64,000 bases of DNA from Patiria pectinifera (GCA_029964075.1 CM057142.1:25236392-25300391), one strand, 5' to 3'. Positions 34,601 to 45,378 are shown, numbered from the stretch's first letter. Made by a program: numbers and translations. Notes: generated by a model not told the origin, from the letters alone.

Positions 34601-37600
34601 AAACATGTTTCTCGTCCGGGTTTTTTTAAAAAAGGAAGAAGCGGGGCTTTTTATTTTTTATTTTTTATTTGTTTCAAGATGACCGCCATTTAAAAATTTT
34701 CTGCAACCTTTGGTGTTTCCACTGTTCAAAGACACTTTTAAAATGAAAGACAAGTTGGACAAGAGAACTGAACATATTTACAGTGTCATTTAGACTTGTT
34801 TTGGTCTACAATTTATTTTCCGATGAATTTGTGGACTTTTTCGGGGGTTTTTTACTGCATTTTTCAAAAATAAAAAAAATCCAGGCGGCCTCCCTAAAGG
34901 AAGCGGGCGGGGACGAGAAACATGTTGTTGTTTTTACTTCACCTAACATATTCCTTTGGTGCTACTCCCTATTGATCCCTCAGTGGATATAATACTACGA
35001 TTTAGTATTTGTGCAAAGCTAACCAAGATGCTTCAGTTTGTGATTGTTCACACTTCCTTAATTGTCTTAAACCACATCCGTCTTCAACTCCAGGGTCTGT
35101 TCAAAGCCAGCTCCATCTTCCAGGAGAATTTTGGCAACATCACCGTACACATTGGAGACCCTGTGTCCCTGAAACAAATGTCACTGATCAGCGGGGTGGA
35201 TAGGAGTGTGCACAGCCTTGCGCCGAGGTAAATAGCAGTATTAGCTGATTTTCCATCGCATTAGGGAGTCAAAGTAGCTACTAGACATGCAGCGGTTGTG
35301 CCAACTCACAGCTGCATGGTTGTGGTCCTTTATAAATGATCATCAATTTTTCACCTTTTTGGCCATGTATGCCCAGTAATTTTAGCATTTGCTTTGGCAG
35401 TGATTATTGGTGCCTCTGGCAATTTTTTTTAAAGTTATGTTGTAACGTGATCTTAAATTGTTTTCATTGAAATTTTTGTTGCAAAGAACAAAAGAAATTT
35501 GTGACAACTTGTGATGTGATGTTAGGTTTCTCGACAAGATATTAAAAAGGATGTACTGAAAAATAGATTTGCTCTTTAAATTGCTAACTGTTTTGGCAGT
35601 ACAAAAGTTACTCACTTTTGAATGAGGCATCGGACGAAAAAAAATAGGCCAGTGTTTAGTTATGGAATGATTACTTTACAAATATTGAATTGTTTGCACC
35701 CTGACAATGATTCGGTTCTCGCAGGGTAGACTGGTTCCCACTCCCTATCTGAATCAATAATGTAGGGAATGCTTGCAGAGCAGATCTGTCTGTAAAGACA
35801 CCCAAAATAAAAATGCCTCTTTTCAGAGTGTCACAGACAACTAAAACGAAAGAAAGTTGCCTTTTGGTAAAACAACTGGACTTGTTGAAGAGCATGGACA
35901 TACACGTCATCATTAAGTTCAAAGATTTTCAAAGAATGCTTTGTCTGAACATCTTTGCTTGCAGGTTCATCTTCTCAATGAACGCGCAGGAGCAGCAGTT
36001 TGTCCAGGAACTCTGTCTGAGCATACAACTCATGCAGCAACGACACATGGTAGTCTCACCATGGGTGCTGACTGCTGCCTTACTGGTGATGACTCCAGGG
36101 TACCAGACTAGCCTGCAAGGGATGTACAGTGATATGGAATGGCTGAAGGGTGTGGCCACAGGTCTGGGAACCAAGGTCCGTTGGCCAGGTTTGTATCCCT
36201 CAATAGCAATTTTTTTAATAAGGGAATAAATGTGTGCTTGGACGGTTGTTTTAAACACTCTGTTTAAGACCGGTTGGAGTCTGGAGTCTGATAATTACCC
36301 TCGCCTATCAGCATCCAGACTCCAACCGGTCTTAACCATAGTGTTTAATACCGGTCAAGCACACATTTATTCCCATGCATAAATACCGTCAAAAACTTTT
36401 CAACCTAAAGTTTTGTCATTCAACCCCTGTTACTTGTGGTTTGAAGTGATTGACTTGTGATTGATTGACTGGGCCTCATGTACAATTTTCCGTTGCTTTT
36501 CTAGTTGGGAAGACAGTGAAGTCTGTTCTAGAAGACGTGCTGGCCGTTCACCATGCCATGGCTGTTGTGGACAGGGACAGCATTAAGCTGAATGTACCGC
36601 AGAATGTGGCAAGGGCAGAGGAAGTCATGGAGGTAATGTCCTGTTTGCTTTAGTAGGAGGGACACAGTGTTACCTGGAAGGGGGGGGACTTGAAATCCTG
36701 CAAAATATAGGACGGACCCTGGAATATAAATATGGAAGTTGTCTGAGGTATCCTTGATGACTATCCTTGTTCTCAGGAAAGAATCATCCAATTTTTTTGC
36801 CAAAGATCAACGAAAGTTACGAAAAAGTGGGCTGCTTTTGTTGCTTGAAATTGGTGAATTGTTCATAGTTTCATATGAAGTAAAAGTAAAACTGATGATG
36901 TCTAGAACATAGCTATATGAAATAACACTAATGGTGAAATTATGTCATTTTTGGAATATGATCACATCTGGACTTGAAAATGTCAGCTTTGGAACAGACT
37001 GGACATTCCTGGCACAGGGAAATTGTGAGAAAATCTGTAGAATTTACACCACGTTAATAAAGCACTGAAATGGTTTATCCCTAGATATCATCAGATAACC
37101 CTTGAAAATCCTCCTCTCTGAATTGCACCTTCAGGTTGCTACTGTGTACATCATGTTGGGTGCTTATCGTAATCAGCTCCTTCCCTCATTGGCCCAACCT
37201 GCCCTTGTCTCCCTTGCATTCTGTGGTCTCAATGCTGCAACCAAAGGTAGGTTCATTTCCTGGGGTGAGATCTGTCGGGATTTTGCCTGATTTCAGGATT
37301 TTTTGTCACGATTTTTCCTTATTTCGGAATTTTATAGAATCTCTTTTGAAATCTGGAATTTCCTTAGGTTTTACCATGAAGGTGGTGTACCCATAAAAGT
37401 TTATACAGAGCAAAAGAAACAGGTTCTTTAAGGGTGCCTAGGTTGCTCTGGGGCCCTTGGTGATCCTCAAACCCTCTGCCGATTATTTTGTTTATTTTTC
37501 CTTTTTCCCCAATCCCACCTGTGCATCTTTCAGAAGTGTGTGCGTGTGATTCAGTGGATATAGCTATAGGTTTGTTTATGATGACATAGGCCCCTCAGCA

Positions 37601-40600
37601 GCCGATTTCACAAAACAATTTGTAAGTTACGCCATGCATAGAACTTTACGCAAAAAAAATTCTCCTCCGCCCGCCCTTTTGAAAATAGTATTTTGAAATA
37701 TGTCACGAGTAAAGTAGCAATTCACTTACCTCAAACACAGAGTATCAACCTTGCTAAGTTGTGCAATGACAGGGTCCAAGACAACAACTTGCAGGGAAAA
37801 TAGTTGAGTTTCATTCACTGCGCCACAACTTACACCACCTACAATTATGGATGCCATAATTTGTTGTGCAAGCCGGGGACTTGCACACTATAAAACATTT
37901 GTGAAATGTGTCATAACTGAAATGTTAAACAGCGTGAAATTTTGTGCAACTTCCGCAATAAATTGTGCCATTGTGTAAATTTTTGTGAAATTGGCTGCTG
38001 GGGTTTAGACTCCATGCGTGATCAATAGATGGTGCAATGTGACCACTCTCAAAAGCTCCATGTGCAGGAAGTATGCAGAAATAATTACTGATCAGAATGT
38101 ACATAAGCATGTAGCATCTTCACATGGGTGCTGGTTTTATGACAGCTTAAGAATCTCTCTCTCTCGCTCTCTTTGTCACCATTACGGGGCACCTGCACCC
38201 GATTTCACTAAACTATGCAACAAGTCGCAACTCAAGTTACGATGTGTAACATGTCGCAAATCGCGACGCATCGTACAATCCATTTCATGAAACATGCGAT
38301 GAGTTGAACGCGTCGTAAGTTCTTTGACAACAGCTTAAAACACATCGCAAGTTACGACGTGTCTTGTAGTCATCGCAAAATAAGAAGTCTTTATGCCATA
38401 AAATTACATATACCGAGGCAATGTGTGTAAAGTTGTAAATTGAAAATTCATTGAATAATTATGAAATAGCCTGGAATATTGCAGTTGAAATTTCAAAGTA
38501 GCTATACAGTCCACTGAGAGCTTGTTTTCCTTCAAAATTGCATTACATGGCCACCATTTTGTTTTACGTTTTAACAAATTTCTAGCTGAGATCCGACGAC
38601 TCTTTGTTGAATATCAGACAACTATTTACTGTACGCTGACTAATACATAAAACAGTCACCGAGTTGTGCTATAAATACACCTACGAGGCATCGCACTTAC
38701 GACGTGTTTTGTGAAATGGATCGCAGGACGCGTCGCAGCTGCGACGCATCGTAGAGATATGACACGTCACATCGCTGCCATGCATCGCAAGTTACGAAGA
38801 GTTTGATGAAATTGGGTGCTGAGCACAGAGTCCATATCTTCTTTTTTTTTTCTTAATTGGCTTAAATGCACTAGATAGTTTTGTCGGCTTGTGTGGGGAA
38901 TACTCTTAACCTATCGATAGAATTGCCATTCCTGCCACACAACTCAGAATTTCCTTTTTTGTTGATTGTCCATTCTAAGAGTTGGAGTTAACAGGCGGTA
39001 TCCAGAATGGCCAGTGCTGTCTACGGCTATGGCTACCTATTACCAATTCAGTCATATCTTGTTTTATAATATAATGGAAAGATGAGTGGCTCTGAGAAGA
39101 ATCAGAGATTAACCTCAATGGGTTTGGGTGTGCTAAAACCTCCAAGCCTTCAATTGTATCCTCTCTCTTTTTCATGTTCTTGAAAGTACAAACATTTTGT
39201 GGTATAATTATACGCAATGTTCTTTTCTACTCGCGATAGGAGAGCTGTTTGCACAGTACCAATTCCTTGTCACGCTGTTCAACAGAGAACTGACATTCCA
39301 TCCCAAGACAACTGTGGACGTAAGTGAACACTTTGCCATTGTTGTGACTCAGTGAAATCAAATACCTACGCTAAATGGACTGATGAACAGTGGGAGGAGA
39401 ATGCGACAGGTTTGTCTGGGTGTACACTTCAGAGTCTGCAACAAAGAGTTATTGTTCCAACATCCGGTATATCCCTGGTTTTTCGATGTTTTTATGTGAA
39501 TCCAAAAATGTACATTTTCTGTCTAGTTTTTTTTATCACAGGAACATTAGAAAAACAGTGAAAAGAATATACTGAAGATAAAAAACATACTGGTTATTCA
39601 CAATCTAGGATTTCCAGAGCACTCTGCGGAAACTGCAGAATTCCAGTTTCATCTCACTGACAGGCTTACAGTACAGCATCACCTCCTCCGGCGAGCGGCT
39701 GACATCCTTCCTGTGTAATCTCCTGCACCCGTTCCTTCTAGGGTACTGGGTAAGTCTGATCATTCCAGTGCAATCTCCTGCACCCATTCCTTCTGGGTAA
39801 CTGGGTAAGTCTGATCATTCCAGTGCAATCTCCTGCACCCATTCCTTCTGGGGTACTGGGTAAGTCTGATCATTCCAGTGCAATCTCCTGCACCCATTCC
39901 TTCTGGGGTACTGGGTAAGTCTGATCATTCCAGTGCAATCTCCTGCACCCATTCCTTCTGGGTTACTGGGTTAGTCTGATCATTCCAGTGCAATCTCCTG
40001 CACCCATTCCTTCTGGGTAACTGGGTAAGTCTGATCATTCCAGTGCAATCTCCTGCACCCATTCCTTCTGGGTTACTGGGTAAGTCTGATCATTCCAGTG
40101 CAATCTCCTGCACCCATTCCTTCTGGGGTACTGGGTAAGTCTGATCATTCCAGTGCAATCTCCTGCACCCATTCCTTCTGGGTTACTGGGTTAGTCTGAT
40201 CATTCCAGTGCAATCTCCTACACCCATTCCTTCTGGGTAACTGGGTAAGTCTGATCATTCCAGTGCAATCTCCTGCACCCATTCCTTCTGGGTTACTGGG
40301 TTAGTCTGATCATTCCAGTGCAATCTCCTGCACCCATTCCTTCTGGGTAACTGGGTAAGTCTGATCATTCCAGTGCAATCTCCTGCACCCATTCCTTCTG
40401 GGGTAATGGCTAAGTCTGATCGCCTCATCAGGTTCCTGTGAATAAACCAGAGTAAATCACAAAGTACAATCAAATGTACATTGATTACATGTTTAAGTGT
40501 GATTAACATTATCAGAAAGCGGGACTTGGTTTGGCGCACAAAAGTAATCATCTCTATCATGTTGCAAATTACTAATTATCATAAAATCATATCAAATTCA

Positions 40601-43600
40601 AAGACAATACTTCTTGCATTAGACAATATAATCATCAGAAAATTACCTCCTTGCATCCTATTGTGATTATTGATAAGTATCATCAGGATACATTTACAGA
40701 TCATTCCAGTGCAATCTCCTGCACCCATTCCTTCTGGGTTACTGGGTAAGTCTGATCATTCCAGTGCAATCTCCTGCACCCATTCCTTCTGGGTTACTGG
40801 GTAAGTCTGATCATTCCAGTGCAATCTCCTGTACCCATTCCTTCTGGGTTACTGGGTAAGTCTGATCATTCCAGTGCAATCTCCTGCACCCATTCCTTCT
40901 GGGTTACTGGGTAAGTCTGATCATTCCAGTGCAATCTCCTACACCCATTCCTTCTGGGTTACTGGTTAAGTCTGATCATTCCAGTGCAATCTCCTGCACC
41001 CATTCCTTCTGGGTTACTGGGTAAGTCTGATCATTCCAGTGCAATCTCTTACACCCATTCCTTCTGGGGTACTGGGTATGTAGGTCTGATCATTCCAGTG
41101 CAATCTCTTACACCCATTCCTTCTGGGTTACTGGGTAGGTCTGATCATTCCAGTGCAATCTCCTGCACCCATTCCTTCTGGGTTACTGGGTAAGTCTGAT
41201 CATTCCAGTGCAATCTCCTGCACCCATTCCTTCTGGGTTACTGGGTAAGTCTGATCATTCCAGTGCAATCTCTTACACCCATTCCTTCTGGGTTACTGGG
41301 TAAGTCTGATCATTCCAGTGCAATCTCCTGCACCCATTCCTTCTGGGTTACTGGGTAAGTCTGATCATTCCAGTGCAATCTCCTGCACCCGTTCCTTCTG
41401 GGTTACTGGGTAAGTCTGATCATTCCAGTGCAATCTCCTACACCCATTCCTTCTGGGTTACTGGGTAAGTCTGATCATTCCAGTGCAATCTCCTGTACCC
41501 TTTTCTTCTGGGTTTTAAGTTTGATCATTCCAGTGCAGTCTCCTCAAATTTGAGCCAACTCAAATTTTCAAGTCAAGTCGCAAGTAATTTTTTTTCTGAT
41601 TAAATCCAGTCGCGAGTCAAGTCACAAGTCTCAAGTCAACAATGTCAATCAATCAAACTGATCAATAACGTGCAGCACGGCAATGTGGTGCCTTGTAACA
41701 AACTGTAGCCAACGGCACTGATCTCCATGGCATGCACCACACAAATACTACCTCAATGATCCCCGCATACGTACATGCAGGATGCCTAGCTCGCTATATG
41801 TACATTAAGTCTTTGGCTTTCTGTGCAACCATTTTTGTGTACGCCCGAATGTTTGTGTTTATTCTAATGAAAGTGTTAATATCAGCAAGTCAAATTGATT
41901 CAAGTCAAGTCACAAGTCACATTTTTTTCTAGTCAAGTCAAGTAACTAGTCAAAACAATAGCGACTCAAGTCGGACTCGAGTCTGAGTCAACAACACTGA
42001 TTCTTACGCGGTATAGACTAATTTGGCAACCTAAGTTAGAAGCCAGTTTGAGGTGAAACCAGGCTCATGCTCAGGTAGTACGCACCATTCCGGGCTCCTC
42101 CGTCCAATAGGGTTACCAAAATGGATGCATGCCTTGGCTTTAGGAATGCGTGCAGCATGCGTGCAAGCTTGGTTCCACCTCAAAAATGGCTATTAATTTT
42201 GTCTGCCGAATTAGTCTATTAATCTGATCATTTCAGTGCAATCTTTAGTCATTTCACCAGGAAGGTCAGCAAAATGTTCCTCAATTTGGCACCTTTCCAC
42301 CCATTTCTTTTTCCTGAAGGTTGTTTGTCGGTATCTGCTGAGCTGTCCATCTTCTCTAGCGTCTGTGACTGAGCAGTCCCTTGCCAAGTCAATACAGAAG
42401 GAGGTAGCAGAACTCATAGCAACAGGTTTGTGACCCTGCACCTTGAAAGTTACAACAAATTTTTAAATCAAAAATTCCAAGACAATTCAGACAGTTTGAC
42501 CATTGCTGTGAATAAGACTTTCCACTAGTGCTGGGAATCAAGGAAGAGCTAAGAAGACATCGTCTTTGGCCCAAGCCCAGATGGTCTTTAATTTTAAGCC
42601 ACATCGTGTGCAAGTAGTAAACCACAGCAGTCATTTTCAGAGATCTGCTCCACAGCGGACAGAAAAATAGGTCTGACTTAAGCAGAACTGATTGCTAATA
42701 AGCTTAAGTTTGTGTTTTTCTCGGTGACAATATGCTTACATCTACGTTTGCACATGGACATTTCAAATTCTGCCTCTGAAAATGCTGTGACCTTGTAGTC
42801 CATGGGCCAGGACCCCAAAATTCACCGATTGGTACCACCTGAGGTGGCAAAATCTAGTTGCTGTTTTTTCATTGCTAACTTGCTATACATCTCTAGTTTA
42901 TATTTTGATATGATAGCCTTTTCAATGTGGTACTTTATTATTGGTTATCACCCCTTGAATGTCCAGACCCCTTTTTATCGTTAATCCTATGGGTATCAAG
43001 GGGCGGGGCTACAACCCCCCACAATGAAACTTGTTATAATTACTCCTGAATGCTTTGACTGATAGGTGTGAATTTCGGTGATACCCTCTGCCAGAGGTCA
43101 ATATGGTACAAATACAATAACGTAGGATACCCATTGTTACCATGGCAAACAGTTCAGTTATTATTATTATTATGTCCATTGTTTGAAATCTCAAGTCAGT
43201 TAAGCAGCAACATAACACGTACACTGGGTGCAGGTCAGACTATGAACAAATAGAGATAGTTAAAGTCTCCTTTTACTGTGAGCAGTACAAGGATTTCATC
43301 CAGGGGAAAATTACAATGTGCTGATTTGAAAAGGCCAGTTTTCACTGAGTGATAAGCCCTCGAGGTTTGAAACCTGAACGCTGTTCTCTGAATACTGTAC
43401 ATTGAATATACATTTTGGCCGATCAGACCATTTGATGGTTATCATGTTATGGCGCTGGCCATGACATCACCTTGTAAACATCTGAATACTTTGAATAAAT
43501 TAACATAACAGTGTCGTTTATCTTCCCACATGTTTACTATCCTGTGATATGCCACTTTTTTTGACTTTCCAAGTCTGAGTAAATAGGCTGTAATAGGAAG

Positions 43601-45378
43601 CAGTCAACCAACCATTCATAACACGGTGTGATTTTTGTTTGTTTCAATCACACCAGGTGACCTGAAGAGCTATGACATCTTGTCACTCAATCTCCTTGGC
43701 AACGCCATCTCATCTCTCCTCCAACTCGGAGGTATCAAAAGATCCAAAAGGTGTGTACTTGGTGAATATGTCACAAGACTAGTACTGTGTTGTTTTTTTT
43801 AATGTGTCATTTGTAGAATATTAACTACAAACAATGCTGTGCAGCTTGATGATGTGTATGGATGATGTTACATGTTGTACAACTGTTCACGGTGGTTTAT
43901 CAGATGTATATGTTAGTCAAAAAATGTTTGATTAGTATTCATAAATACCTAAGACAGTCCATTCCCATTGGTCGAGAGCCTGCCATGTGACCGGTTTTAA
44001 ATGGTTATTAAAGACCAGCTGGCTGGTCTTCAACACCTTTCCGGTGTCACATGAAATTTTGACTCCTTTGAAATTCGGTGCCTTTTAGTTACCGTTTTAT
44101 TGGTTGAACGTTCACAATGCACACTTAGGCATGCGCAATACTACCACGTTAGTATTTCATAGTCCTAAATTCACAACACACCGGCACAGCTGCATTCTGC
44201 CCAACATCGCGCAACATGCCGCAATCACTGTATAAGAGGTTGTTTATGACATGAACCCTACCATAATATATCTACAGGGATATTTCAAGAAAATGAAGTA
44301 AAATGGGTGAACAAAAAAAAATTTGAAATTTAGGGGTCTTATGAGTGAATCCTATGGGTCGTCAGTCAGTCGTAATGCAAGACTTAATTAACCCCAACTA
44401 CTACAAATGCTGCTGTGCAGCAGCTTGATGTGTATGGATGATGTTACATGTCATACAATTTTTGACTTGTTTTTAATTTTGGACTGAAAAGTAAATTTTT
44501 TTGACCGAAAAGGTATTTATGAATGGGAATGAATATGTGCTTGGACGTATCAAACACTCTGTTTAAGACCGGTTGGAGTCTGGATGCTGCCTATTTACCA
44601 GAGCAGAAGGCCGAATTTGAGGCACATTTGTAATTTGAAGGAAAATAATAGTTGATTTGAGAAGCAGCGAGTGAGGGCATACCAGCTGCTTGTGAGCATG
44701 CTGCAATTCAGTAATACCTTGTAAATTTGGCCGGTGGATAAATCTTTACGAAAATAATTTTGTTTTTTCTTGCAGTGGCTTGACGCTGGTTGAATCTGAG
44801 ATTACAAAAACTGCCGAGAAAATCAGTAAGTGCCAAATTTGATTTAGAACATGTGCCACTTGGAAACTTTTTTTTTTTGAATTGTACAGTTTCTCATTGT
44901 ACTTTGCTACAGACCTATATTTCCATTGTAGATTTCTACACAGAAACTGACAAAATAATGAACATATTCTTCCTTTTTTAAAAGACATTTTTCTTGTCAA
45001 AAACAAGTTCGGAATAAAAGTTCCCCTATTTTTTATGGCTGGCAAGTATGCCGTTACAATATCTTTGCACACTGCATTGCAAATGCATGTACATATGTAA
45101 GTGACCCAGTGCTTGAATAATTTATGCATTTAGTTTCCAACACATTTCACTTCTGAGCGATCACAGTGTTGATAGTATGTCCTCAGTGTGGGGGGGGGGG
45201 AGCATGCTGCAAACCAGAGTGCAGCTGACCCCACAGACCCAGATCCTTGCACTGATTCACACTGAACTCACCATCTTGCCGTTTTGTTTGCCTGGCAGGT
45301 GAGTACATTGAACTCCCAGCTAGCCTGCTCACCAAGCCGTTCGCTAAGAAGTTGGCTGGTCCCGCCGCCAAGCTGTAG
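28682..45378 (+). CDS. GNPAT: GNPAT, dihydroxyacetone-phosphate acyltransferase, complete fifteen-exon gene
   Basis: Coding exons: 28682-28867, 29823-29999, 30743-30872, 32702-32905, 33572-33723, 35094-35227, 35965-36188, 36505-36632, 37135-37246, 39240-39319, 39609-39749, 42320-42425, 43657-43750, 44776-44825, 45299-45378. Phases match throughout, giving about 665 residues (human 680). The enzyme acylates dihydroxyacetone phosphate in peroxisomes, the first step of plasmalogen and ether-lipid synthesis. Acyltransferase blocks: HRSYVD (HX4D, His137-Asp142), [16 protein letters not shown] (180-195), FFPEGTRSR (215-223), IPISISYD (about 253-260). KPKES and [16 protein letters not shown] follow, as in animal GNPAT. 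The protein ends LAGPAAKL, a C-terminal peroxisomal signal (PTS1). The start context is CAAAATGG; CATCAG 8 and 23 bp upstream hints that the 5' UTR may begin in an upstream exon. Intron 11 holds the splice-junction minisatellite. Confidence 0.95.
28995..29040. repeat. TTAA/CCCTAAC terminal sequence, single end
   Basis: TTAACCCTAACCCTGCCAGA followed by CGCAGCACAGTGCATCAGG is the inverse of 31200-31243 over about 40 bp. It may be one end of an element whose partner end is lost or distant. Confidence 0.5.
29159..29507. mobile_element. CCTAAC-ended element with AATCCTCC internal repeats, GNPAT intron 1
   Basis: Begins AAATCCTAACTCCCTAGG and ends GGAAGGTTAGGGTTT. The interior repeats CCTCAATCNTNCAA and AATCCTCCA several times. 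It belongs with 30943-31242, 31240-31402 and 33889-34216. Confidence 0.5.
29583..29640 (+). repeat. Weak tRNA-like (SINE-like) fragment
   Basis: AGTGGTGGTTAAGACATCTG resembles an A box with anticodon stem, and GGATTCAAGACC a degenerate B box 40 nt later. Too decayed for a functional tRNA; possibly a SINE relic. Confidence 0.3.
30943..31242. mobile_element. TTAA-flanked CCCTAAC-ended MITE, GNPAT intron 3 (first of a back-to-back pair)
   Basis: Left end CTTAACTCTAACCCTCCAG and right end CTGGCAGGGTTAGGGTTAA. The interior has repeated CCAGTGCAGCAAGATCCATC-type motifs and their inverse (GCACTGTGCTGCG). It shares the TTAA at 31240-31243 with the next element. Confidence 0.6.
31240..31402. mobile_element. 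TTAA-flanked CCCTAACC-ended MITE (second of the pair)
   Basis: Begins TTAACCCTAACCTCCCC and ends GGGGTTAGGATTAA. The inside contains CCATTTTGGTGGATTTTGG. A TTAA target with CCCT ends is the arrangement of the piggyBac group. Confidence 0.6.
31985..32580. repeat. Irregular array of GGAGGATTNAGG / AATCCTCC motifs, GNPAT intron 3
   Basis: At least ten copies of GGAGGATT, GAGGATTTAAGGATTG or their complement are scattered over 600 bp. This is the same word family as in the CCCTAAC-ended elements. Probably several overlapping decayed copies. Confidence 0.45.
33178..33420. mobile_element. About 243-bp MITE, GGGCCCAATTTCATGGCTCT ends, GNPAT intron 4
   Basis: CAGGTCCCAGTTTCATAGCT on the left is matched by the inverse of ATGAAATTGGGCCCAG on the right. 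Same family as 10330-10539. Confidence 0.6.
33889..34216. mobile_element. CCCTAAC-ended element with internal minisatellite, GNPAT intron 5
   Basis: TTAACCCTAACGTACCTG at the left and GGGGTTAGGGTTA at the right. Inside are three or four copies of TTTTGATGGATTCAGG followed by ATACCTCCATATTGA. No coding role. Confidence 0.6.
34580..34946. mobile_element. GTAAGGCC-ended element with AACATGTTTCTCGTCC TIRs, GNPAT intron 5
   Basis: AACAAACATGTTTCTCGTCC (34599-34618) is inverted at 34911-34931. The ends read GTAAGGCCGAATAAAA and TTACTTCACCTAAC. About 367 bp. Related to the element at 733-1075 by its TIR start. Confidence 0.6.
35575..35760 (+). repeat. Four-copy dispersed repeat, copy 1, GNPAT intron 6
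   Basis: Carries TACAAAAGTTACTCACTTTT, GTTTAGTTATGGAATGATTA, CTTTACAAATATTGAATTG and TGACAATGATTCGG. Other copies: 46497-46690 (minus), 50601-50770 (plus), 63150-63345 (plus). Confidence 0.6.
36222..36374. mobile_element. 153-bp hairpin MITE in GNPAT intron 7
   Basis: Arms of about 65 bp (GGGAATAAATGTGTGCTTGG at the left end, exact inverse at the right apart from small gaps) around a 20-bp loop. It begins 33 bp after the exon 7 donor. A half copy is at 44521-44590. Confidence 0.8.
37594..38004. mobile_element. CAGCAGCCGATTTCACAAAA-ended MITE, GNPAT intron 9
   Basis: CAGCAGCCGATTTCACAAAA at the left and TTTTGTGAAATTGGCTGCTG at the right. Subterminal GTAAGTTACGCCATG and CACAACTTACACC words are shared in kind with the next element. 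About 410 bp. Confidence 0.7.
38188..38824. mobile_element. GCACCCGATTTCACT-ended element with CGCAAGTTACGA subterminal repeats
   Basis: GCACCCGATTTCACTAAACT (left) and the inverse of TTTGATGAAATTGGGTGC (right). Many copies of CGCAAGTTACGAYGTGT and CGACGCATCGTA occur near both ends. A larger relative of the neighbouring 37594-38004 element. Confidence 0.7.
39717..41537 (+). repeat. 55-bp minisatellite built from the GNPAT exon 11/intron 11 splice junction, about 28 units
   Basis: Unit 1 (39717-39771) is the last 33 bp of exon 11 plus the first 22 bp of intron 11. Units then recur every 55 bp at 39772, 39827 ... 40377 and again from 40713 to 41487. One 59-bp unit is at 41043 and a degraded one at the end. 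A typical unit: AATCTCCTGCACCCATTCCT, TCTGGGTTACTGG, donor GTAAGT, CTGATCATTCCAG, TGC. The units differ mainly at the triplet before ACTGG (GGT/GTA/GTT) and at the donor (GTAAGT or GTTAGT). Within each unit the stretch between TTCCAG and GTAAGT is 36 nt and reads [12 protein letters not shown] in the exon 11 frame. Confidence 0.92.
40422..40698. mobile_element. 277-bp insertion inside one minisatellite unit, GATC duplicated
   Basis: The unit that starts at 40377 is cut after its 45th base (...AAGTCTGATC) and resumes at 40703 with its last 10 bases (ATTCCAGTGC). 45 + 10 = 55, exactly one unit. GATC stands on both sides (40418-40421, 40699-40702), a 4-bp target duplication. The insert is AT-rich with short inverted CATCAGG / CCTGATG near its ends and no ORF. 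Confidence 0.75.
41556..41998. repeat. AAGTCAAGTCACAAGTCA-type dispersed repeat, short copy, GNPAT intron 11
   Basis: Starts TCAAATTTTCAAGTCAAGTC and ends GACTCAAGTCGGACTCGAGT then CTGAGTCAACAACACTGA. Same organisation as 20837-21782 with a shorter core. Confidence 0.65.
43137..43150 (+). promoter_or_regulatory. RFX X-box-like motif GTTACCATGGCAAA
   Basis: One mismatch to the palindromic RFX site GTTRCCATGGYAAC. It lies in GNPAT intron 12. Motif match only. Confidence 0.25.
43826..44470. repeat. 60-bp direct repeats flanking about 520 bp, GNPAT intron 13
   Basis: 43830-43885 and 44404-44458 share ACTACAAACAATGCTGTGCAGC-like sequence and TGTGTATGGATGATGTTACA. The enclosed DNA has ATTCATAAATACCT near 43939 and an inverse (AGGTATTTATGAAT) near 44510, so an insertion plus duplication is likely. 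Confidence 0.5.
44521..44590. mobile_element. Half copy of the 153-bp GNPAT intron 7 MITE
   Basis: TATGTGCTTGGACG...CAAACACTCTGTTTAAGACC then GGTTGGAGTCTGGATGCTG match the left arm at 36222-36290. The second arm is absent. Confidence 0.6.

Noticed and set aside
39717..41537. Regular 55-bp array considered as CRISPR or as a protein-coding tandem repeat
   Set aside because: The units are contiguous copies with no spacers, in a eukaryotic intron, so it is not CRISPR. Straight read-through hits stops because 55 is not a multiple of three. ORFs such as 40984-41193 are by-products.
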